Source: an uncultured Slackia sp. (GTDB taxonomy: Bacteria; Actinomycetota; Coriobacteriia; Coriobacteriales; Eggerthellaceae). From it: a stretch of 10,265 bases of DNA. Shown here piece by piece: positions 5,584 through 10,265 of this stretch. The notes below the pieces were generated by a model. The model was not told the origin of the DNA. It saw nothing but the letters and a program-made list of their open reading frames with translations, and searched no databases. Each line of letters opens with the position of its first letter. Position 1 is the first letter of the stretch. The stretch is from NCBI GenBank assembly GCA_900553655.1, contig USEQ01000020.1, forward strand, positions 1 to 10,265. Direction: 5' to 3'. The translations under genes were made by a program, and so were the position numbers.

Positions 5584-8500
5584 AATCGAATGTCTTGCTG
5601 TCGGCCCAGAGCTCGCATTGCTTCATGACCGTTTCCATTGCGTCGTCGACGCCCTCGGGTGGGTACTTGTATTTTCGCAGAAGACGCTTGATGGCGCGGC
5701 GCATTCCAGCGCGGGCGCTTTCCTTCTTCTGCCAGTCGATGGTGGCGCTTTTTTGCAGCGTCTCGGTAAGCTCTCGGGCTATTGCGACCAATTGGTCGTT
5801 GTTGTAAAAGTCGTGGACCGCCTGGGGCTTGGTGATTGCATCGTAAAAAGCCATTTCCTCGTCTGTGAGCCCCATTTCCTCGGCGTCGGTGCGGTCTCTC
5901 ATCATCTCCTTGGCCATCTCGACCAGCTCTTCGATGACCTGCGCGTTGGTGAGCATGCCGTTTAGATAACTGTTGAGCGTGCCCTGCAGCATGTCCGAAA
6001 ACTTCTGCGCCTTCACCACGCTGGTTTTCTGGTAGGCGCTCACGCGCTCTTTGATAAGCCGCTTTAGGCTTTCGACGGCGATGTTCTTTTCCTTCATATT
6101 GGCGACTTCCGTAAGGAACGCCTCATCGAAGAGCGAGATTTCGACGTCTTTGCCGTCAAACAGGTTGAGCACTCCGTCGGCGCGAACCGTTTGCTCCATA
6201 ATCTCAGTCACGCGTTTGTTGAATTCTTCGTAAGTCATGCCCCTGCCGCCGCTCGGCTTGCGGCCCGTAAGGCGCAATACCTGGACACGCAGGACTGAGA
6301 GGTAGGCCGCCTCGTGCTGGTCTTCTTGGAAGACCAGGCTTTTGCATAGGCTGAGGGCCTGGTTCATCAGCTGGCACTGTTTTAAGAACTCTTCGCAGTC
6401 CTCGTGGCGCGTGGGGTCAAGGATCCAGTCGGTGCCTTCGGCGATGGCGGCAGCCAGCTGGGATTTCTTGTCGGCGAAGATAAGCTTCCTGTAGTCAAAC
6501 CCATAAAGGAGGTCGCGGCACACGTCCAGTTTTTCCAAGAACTTGGGATATGCCGTGGCGGCAACGTCCATGTTGCCGTAGTTGCCCTGGTCGCGCTGGG
6601 TGTAGTCCTTCATGGCTTGCTTGAGCGCGCGGGCGATGCCGATGTAGTCCACCACCAGGCCGCCTTCTTTGCCGCGGCAGACGCGGTTCACGCGAGCAAT
6701 GGCCTGCATCAGGTTGTAGCCCTTCATAGGCTTGAACACGTACATGGTGGCCAGGCTCGGCACGTCGAAGCCGGTGAGCCACATGTCGACGACGATGGCG
6801 ATCTTCAGCGGGTCGTCGTCGTTCTTGAAGCGCTGCTCCATGTCTTTCTTGTGCTTGGTGCCGCCGCAGACCTCGAACCATTCTTCTGGGTCCTGGTTGG
6901 ACATGGTCATGACCACGCCCACCTTTTCCTTCCAAGAGGGGCGAAGTTCCATGATTCGTTTGTATATCTTCATGGCGATGGGCCGGCTGTAGGCCACGAT
7001 GAGCGCCTTGCCGGCGAGCACGTCGGCGCGGTTGTTCTCGTAGTGCTCAACGATGTCTTGGCACAGCGCGTCAATGGTTTCGGGCGTGTCGAAGATGGCG
7101 TTCAGGCCGCCCAGGTCGCGCTTCGATTTCTCGATGCTGGCTTCGTCGGCCTGGTCGGCGAACTCCCGATAGGCGGCATCGATTTTGCCTAGCGCGTCGT
7201 TGTCCAGGTGCAGCGCTACCACGCGACTTTCGTAGTAGACGGGTTTAGTCGACTCGTCTTCCACGGATTGAGTCATGTCGTAGACGTCGATGTAATCGCC
7301 GAAGATCTCGCGGGTGTTGCGGTCTTCAAGGGCGATGGGCGTGCCAGTGAATCCGATGTAGGACGCGTTGGGCAGCGCTTTGCGCACTACGCGCGCCGCT
7401 CCAACGGACACCTTGCCGCTGGCGTCCATCTTTTCAGTGAGGCCGTACTGGCCTCGATGCGCCTCATCCACCATCACCACAACATTGCTGCGGTCGCATA
7501 GCGGCTCGTCGCCGTCGGTGAATTTCTGCATGGTGGTGAATATGATGCCGTTGGCCTCGCGCCCCTCCAAGAGGTTTTTCAGGTTCTCGCGGCTTGTTGC
7601 CTGAACGGGGTTTTGGCGCAGGAATGCCGAGCAACGTCCAAATTGCCCGAACAGCTGGTCGTCCAAGTCGTTGCGGTCGGTGATAACGACGATGGTGGGG
7701 CTATCCAAAGGGCGTTGAAGCAGGTGCGCGAAGAACACCATGGAAAGGGATTTGCCGGAACCTTGCGTGTGCCAGAACACGCCTATCTTGCCGTCGCCCG
7801 CGACGGCTTCTTCCGCGCGCTCGATTGCCTTGCGCACGCCGAAGTACTGGTGGTAGGCGGCAAGGATTTTGACGACTTTGTCGTTGCTGTCGTTGAAGCA
7901 GACGAAATTGCGGATGAGGTCGAGCAGGCGCGCCTTTGGCATCATGCCGTCGAGCATGGTCTGCCAAGTGGCCGCCTTGGTCTCGGAGTAATCTCCGTCG
8001 GTTGATTTCCACGCGACGTAGCGGTCTTCGTCGGCGGTGATGGTGCCAACGCGAGTCTCGGACATGTCGCTCATCACGCAGAAGACGTTCGGTACGAACA
8101 TGCTGGGTATGTGGTGCATGTAGTTGCGAAGCTGCAAATAGGCGTCGGATGCATCGGTTTCTTCGCGAGAGGGCGACTTCAGCTCGAACATTACGAGCGG
8201 CATGCCGTTCACGAACGCGATGATGTCGGGGCGCTTCTCGGAGTACTCCACGAACGTCCATTGGTTCACAACGTGAAAGTCGTTGTTCTCGGGGTTGTCG
8301 AAGTCGAGCAGGCGAACGATGTCGTCGCGCTCCTGCTTGCCATCGAAGAAGCGCACCTCGACGCCAGATTGTAGGTAATCGTTGAAGGTCTCGTTGCGCT
8401 GTTCAAGCGTTCCGCCCTCGACGTTCTGGATCTTAAGAATCGCCTCGTCGATTGCAGCGGCGGGGAGGCCCTTGTTGATACGCGCAAGGGAGTTCTCAAG

Positions 8501-8671
8501 GATGCCCGGTAGGAATACATCGCGGTATTCGTCAGAAGTGCGGATAACGTCCGGGCCGTATAGATGCGTATAGCCGAGCTCCTCGGTCATATGCTCGATA
8601 ACGCATTGCTCATAGAAGTCCTCGTTGAATCCTCCGGGGACCATCGTGTAGGAATAGGTGCTGGCGCCCAT
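5582..8671 (-). CDS. hsdR: Type I restriction endonuclease motor subunit HsdR
   Basis: The 1029-aa protein is of normal HsdR length. The N-terminal PD-(D/E)xK nuclease has PD at 148-149, ELK at 163-165 and QLRNY (QxxxY) at 180-184. The SF2 translocase has Walker A HTQGSGKS at 301-308, TDRNDLD at 331-337, DEAH at 402-405, FTGTP at 441-445, LTGFDVP at 631-637 and motif VI QAIARVNR at 655-662. A C-terminal helical region of about 300 residues (LTDEEMAFYDAI and onwards) docks to the methyltransferase in this family. It translocates DNA with ATP and cuts unmethylated DNA away from the recognition site. The start is ATG 8671, 5 bases after the stop of the upstream ribbon-helix-helix gene. The ribosome site is weak (AAAGG, 12 bases away), which fits coupling from that gene. 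All motifs are intact, so restriction should be possible whenever a complete HsdS is present. Confidence 0.98.
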   Translation of the reverse strand: MGASTYSYTMVPGGFNEDFYEQCVIEHMTEELGYTHLYGPDVIRTSDEYRDVFLPGILENSLARINKGLPAAAIDEAILKIQNVEGGTLEQRNETFNDYLQSGVEVRFFDGKQERDDIVRLLDFDNPENNDFHVVNQWTFVEYSEKRPDIIAFVNGMPLVMFELKSPSREETDASDAYLQLRNYMHHIPSMFVPNVFCVMSDMSETRVGTITADEDRYVAWKSTDGDYSETKAATWQTMLDGMMPKARLLDLIRNFVCFNDSNDKVVKILAAYHQYFGVRKAIERAEEAVAGDGKIGVFWHTQGSGKSLSMVFFAHLLQRPLDSPTIVVITDRNDLDDQLFGQFGRCSAFLRQNPVQATSRENLKNLLEGREANGIIFTTMQKFTDGDEPLCDRSNVVVMVDEAHRGQYGLTEKMDASGKVSVGAARVVRKALPNASYIGFTGTPIALEDRNTREIFGDYIDVYDMTQSVEDESTKPVYYESRVVALHLDNDALGKIDAAYREFADQADEASIEKSKRDLGGLNAIFDTPETIDALCQDIVEHYENNRADVLAGKALIVAYSRPIAMKIYKRIMELRPSWKEKVGVVMTMSNQDPEEWFEVCGGTKHKKDMEQRFKNDDDPLKIAIVVDMWLTGFDVPSLATMYVFKPMKGYNLMQAIARVNRVCRGKEGGLVVDYIGIARALKQAMKDYTQRDQGNYGNMDVAATAYPKFLEKLDVCRDLLYGFDYRKLIFADKKSQLAAAIAEGTDWILDPTRHEDCEEFLKQCQLMNQALSLCKSLVFQEDQHEAAYLSVLRVQVLRLTGRKPSGGRGMTYEEFNKRVTEIMEQTVRADGVLNLFDGKDVEISLFDEAFLTEVANMKEKNIAVESLKRLIKERVSAYQKTSVVKAQKFSDMLQGTLNSYLNGMLTNAQVIEELVEMAKEMMRDRTDAEEMGLTDEEMAFYDAITKPQAVHDFYNNDQLVAIARELTETLQKSATIDWQKKESARAGMRRAIKRLLRKYKYPPEGVDDAMETVMKQCELWADSKTFD

Positions 8672-8676
8672 GGTCG

Positions 8677-8931
8677 TTATCGGCCTTTCTTCGCGAGCTC
8701 TTCGATCATGCAGGTGCGGACGAAGGCGCTGAAGCTCATGCCGCGCAGGGCCGCCTCATCCTTGGCCGCGTCGCGCAGGGTGTCCGGGATACGCAGGGTC
8801 ACCGACACCTGGTCGCCCTGCACCAAATAACTGCGGATGGCGGTTTCGCTGGGATTCTCTGTGATGAGGTCCTTATAGCCCGGCATCGGAACTCCGTTCA
8901 CTCGGAATGCAATACATTCGCTTTCCGACAT
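8677..8931 (-). CDS. Small ribbon-helix-helix (Arc/CopG-like) DNA-binding protein leading the hsd operon
   Basis: With ATG 8931 the product is 84 aa. Residues about 41-80 fit a ribbon-helix-helix fold: a short strand (QVSVTLRIPD), helix 1 (TLRDAAKDEAALRG), the turn MSFS, and helix 2 (AFVRTCMIEELAKKG). Such proteins bind DNA as dimers and are typically repressors or antitoxins. There is no toxin neighbour; instead hsdR starts 5 bases later on the same strand, so an operon-regulator role is the most economical guess. The start is uncertain. A TATAAT overlaps ATG 8931, which has no ribosome site. An in-frame ATG at 8886 with GGAG 5 bases upstream would give 69 aa and keep the whole DNA-binding domain. 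The open frame continues upstream to 9177 but looks non-coding there. Classical controller proteins of restriction systems are helix-turn-helix, so this would be a different solution. Confidence 0.78.
   Translation of the reverse strand: MSESECIAFRVNGVPMPGYKDLITENPSETAIRSYLVQGDQVSVTLRIPDTLRDAAKDEAALRGMSFSAFVRTCMIEELAKKGR
8892..8895 (-). promoter_or_regulatory. GGAG ribosome site supporting an internal start of the ribbon-helix-helix gene
   Basis: GGAG on the minus strand is 5 bases before the in-frame ATG at 8886 (residue 16 of the 84-aa form). ATG 8931 has no such sequence. If the TATAAT at 8935-8930 is a real -10, transcription would begin near 8923 and the shorter form would be the product. 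Confidence 0.4.
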
Positions 8932-8935
8932 TATA
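8930..8935 (-). promoter_or_regulatory. Candidate -10 box TATAAT of the hsd operon
   Basis: A perfect TATAAT is read on the minus strand directly upstream of, and overlapping, the annotated ATG 8931. No recognisable -35 hexamer is found 16-18 bases upstream (GCAGGT at the 17-base spacing), so this is a weak call. Confidence 0.25.
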
Positions 8936-9236
8936 CGCCAGCGCGACCGCCGACCTGCCGCGATCGAACCTATGCGGAGATGTGGGCGATACGGCGCTTG
9001 GCCGGCGTGACAGCAGTGCGTCGTTGGCAATCCAAACGACCATCCAGAACCTAGCGCGCCCCGTCGCTTCCTTGAGTCCCGCACGTTCGCATGGCCCGTC
9101 AGCGTGCGCAAGGCGCGAAAAACTTTTGCTGCGCAAAACTCACGGCGTTCCACGTTTTCGCTGTCCTTCTTGCACACACCGCCAAACCATGCGGTCTTCG
9201 CGCCACAAGGCAGCCAGCGGGGCGGCCTAAGAACAC
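8932..9236. promoter_or_regulatory. Gap between the divergent hsd operon and the YraN-like gene
   Basis: No credible gene is seen in these roughly 300 bases; open frames here give Arg/Ser-rich translations without family features. Two inverted repeats stand out. One is GTCGTTGG-CAAT-CC-A-AACGAC at 9020-9040, an 8-bp stem with one bulge. The other is TTTTGC-TGC-GCAAAA at 9124-9138, a perfect 6-bp dyad. Either could be an operator for the ribbon-helix-helix protein or part of a leader RNA. No good promoter was found for the plus-strand gene. Confidence 0.35.
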
Positions 9237-9242
9237 AGGAGG
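9237..9242 (+). promoter_or_regulatory. Strong Shine-Dalgarno AGGAGG of the YraN-like gene
   Basis: AGGAGG is 6 bases before ATG 9249. It fixes the start and indicates strong translation. Confidence 0.8.
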
Positions 9243-9248
9243 TCTATC

Positions 9249-9608
9249 ATGGAAACCATCAACAACCGCGCAGTCGAGGCTAGCGCGAGATTCCTCACCA
9301 GCAAGGGGTACGAGATTCTCGACCGCAGCTGGACGGCAGCCGACGGTCAGGCCATCGACATCATCGCCAAAGACGATGACGGCATTGCATTCGTGAACGT
9401 CTCAGCCAACGTCGGTACCCAGCGCTTCGAGGACCCGACGATAACCCGCGAGCAGCGCGAGTCGGCTGCAGCGCAATGGCTTGCAACCAACGGCGACGAC
9501 CTGGTCGACATTGCCGTCCGCTTCGACGACATCGCGCTGATGATCGTGAGCGGGTCTCGCGCGATTCTCCGCCATCACGTCAACGCACTTGGCACCCTGG
9601 AGGGCTAA
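9249..9608 (+). CDS. YraN/UPF0102-like protein lacking the catalytic residues
   Basis: The 119-aa protein follows the YraN pattern. Helix AVEASARFLTSKGYEIL (8-24) is followed by an aromatic Arg-Ser-Trp strand, then AIDIIA (35-40) where the family has GEIDLI, and FVNVS (48-52) where it has FVEVK. The length is usual for the family. Of the restriction-endonuclease-like active site, Asp37 remains. The preceding Glu is Ala35, the Glu of EVK is Asn50, and its Lys is Ser52, so nuclease activity is unlikely while the fold may be kept. The C-terminal strand-rich part (DLVDIAVRFDDIALMIV) also fits the fold. It is divergent from the hsd operon, preceded by a strong ribosome site and followed by its own terminator, so it is a single-gene unit. 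Its function is unknown. A structural or DNA-binding role is possible, and nothing ties it to the restriction system except proximity. Confidence 0.82.
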   Translation: METINNRAVEASARFLTSKGYEILDRSWTAADGQAIDIIAKDDDGIAFVNVSANVGTQRFEDPTITREQRESAAAQWLATNGDDLVDIAVRFDDIALMIVSGSRAILRHHVNALGTLEG

Positions 9609-9633
9609 CCAGACCTCCTAGCCCTCCAAGGGC

Positions 9634-9665
9634 AGCGGGGCCGCCGAAAGGCGGTCCCGCTTTTC
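9634..9665 (+). terminator. Rho-independent terminator after the YraN-like gene
   Basis: A 12-bp stem, AGCGGGGCCGCC (9634-9645) with GGCGGTCCCGCT (9650-9661), contains one G-U pair. It closes a GAAA tetraloop and is followed by a short T tract (TTTT at 9661-9664). It starts 25 bases after the stop codon. Confidence 0.92.
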
Positions 9666-9689
9666 GCACGCTCGCAAACCGATGCCGCC

Positions 9690-10215
9690 CGCGTATATCG
9701 GGCTCGCGCCCGATGCGCCTCGCTACTGCTCTGCGCGATGTCGGCCCTGCGGCCGACGCTTCGCCGCTTATGAGCGGCAAAGCCCGCTTCGGCTGCGCTC
9801 GATGGCTCCCCTTAGGTCGCCATCGCTTCGCCTTCGCTCTCGCTGCGCACTCCGTTCGAAGAAGCCACTGGCTTCTTCACTGCGCGCTCCGCTCACGCCG
9901 GCGGCCACGGGTGAAACGTGCCACTGGCACCTTTCACCGGCTGTCCGCCTCTCGCGCGGGTCGCCGCACGCATCGCTCGCCCATGCCGTTTCGGCACGGG
10001 CTTCGCTTGCGGCGGCTCAACCGCGCTCACGATCCACCGGACTCCGCTCAACGGGTCGAGTCGCTGTGCCCGGTGGATGCAAGATGTACATCGCTACTCA
10101 CACGCCAAATCCTTGGCGCGCTCGCGGCGAGGATCTTGCCCTGCGGGGCCTGCTCGCCGGGCTTCCGCGCGCCTTCGGCACGTGGGTCCCGGCTGCGCCG
10201 TTCTCGGGGCAGTAA
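9690..10215. repeat. GC-rich hairpin-dense region without a gene
   Basis: No credible coding region is seen; the one long plus-strand frame translates to an Arg/Ser/Pro/Ala-rich protein with no domain. Hairpins follow one another. Arms are: 9697-9714 (ATCGGGC/GCCCGAT, loop TCGC); 9740-9757 (GTCGGCC/GGCCGAC, loop CTGC); 9763-9778 (GCCGCT/AGCGGC, loop TATG); 9858-9878 (GAAGAAGCC/GGCTTCTTC, loop ACT); 9910-9938 (13-bp arms, one mismatch, loop ACT); 9984-9996 (TGCCG/CGGCA, loop TTT); 10032-10078 (ATCCACCGG/CCGGTGGAT, long loop); 10103-10118 (CGCCAA/TTGGCG, loop ATCC). Most loops are 3-4 bases. It could be a structured RNA, a decayed gene or a genome-specific intergenic repeat; I cannot decide which. 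Confidence 0.6.
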
Positions 10216-10265
10216 GAATGTTGCCAGCAGGTTTTGCGGCGGCGGAGACGCCGTCGTATCCTGCA

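Noticed and set aside
4769..5965. 398-codon plus-strand open frame across hsdM and hsdR
   Set aside because: It is antisense to two intact, motif-complete genes and spans their junction; its Val/Leu/Asp/Phe-rich composition is the usual mirror of GC-rich coding DNA.
6404..7192. 262-codon plus-strand open frame within hsdR
   Set aside because: It is antisense to the HsdR helicase domain, His/Val/Ala-rich, with no domain; a codon-bias shadow.
8932..9177. Upstream extension of the ribbon-helix-helix frame to 166 codons
   Set aside because: The extra residues have no domain, are Arg/Gly/Ser-rich, and would cover the divergent regulatory region.
9682..10215. 177-codon plus-strand open frame in the right-hand region
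   Set aside because: Arg/Ser/Pro/Ala-rich translation, no ribosome site, and the DNA is dominated by hairpins; treated as non-coding.

Overview
The window carries a complete type I restriction-modification locus whose specificity gene is built as a small DNA-inversion system (a shufflon). Mixed base composition (GC-rich hsdR/hsdM and right flank, clearly lower GC in the hsdS/recombinase block), GTG starts and the style of the proteins suggest a high-GC Gram-positive gut bacterium such as a member of the Coriobacteriia/Eggerthellaceae. That assignment is an impression from composition and protein style, not from a database match.

Layout. Bases 14-3555 are the variable block. It contains an isolated C-terminal HsdS half (cassette A, minus strand, 14-700), a small single-pass membrane protein of unknown function (709-1374, minus), a tyrosine recombinase (1457-2413, plus), and a full-length HsdS (2410-3540, plus) that overlaps the recombinase by an ATGA. 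A convergent N-terminal HsdS half (3529-4071, minus) lies at its right border. Bases 4061-8671 hold hsdM and hsdR on the minus strand, so the operon order is R-M-S. A small ribbon-helix-helix protein (8677-8931) precedes hsdR by 5 bases and probably heads the operon. A divergent YraN/UPF0102-like protein (9249-9608) lacks the usual catalytic residues and is followed by a strong GNRA-loop terminator. The remaining 600 bases have no credible gene but hold an unusually dense series of perfect and near-perfect hairpins.

How it works together. Four copies of a 13-bp core (TAAATGGCTATTT) lie at 92-104 (+), 699-711 (-), 2912-2924 (+) and 3539-3551 (-). They sit exactly where the two target-recognition halves of HsdS join. 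In every sense context the site encodes Leu-Asn-Gly-Tyr-Leu in the same frame. When a cassette lies backwards, the site is followed at once by Ala-Ala-stop. Inversion between opposite copies, presumably by the encoded tyrosine recombinase, would therefore switch which C-terminal half (A or B) is fused to which N-terminal half (after hsdM, or after the recombinase), or leave an N-terminal half truncated. In the sequenced configuration the S gene next to hsdM is truncated (180 aa), and the only full-length S is the one translationally coupled to the recombinase.

Phase-variable type I systems with recombinases are known in other bacteria (for example the pneumococcal SpnIII/ivr locus and the Mycoplasma pulmonis hsd loci), so the general principle is not new. 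Less usual details here are the very short symmetric site, the either/or sharing of one cassette by two N-terminal halves, the recombinase-coupled S gene, and the membrane protein carried inside the invertible segment.
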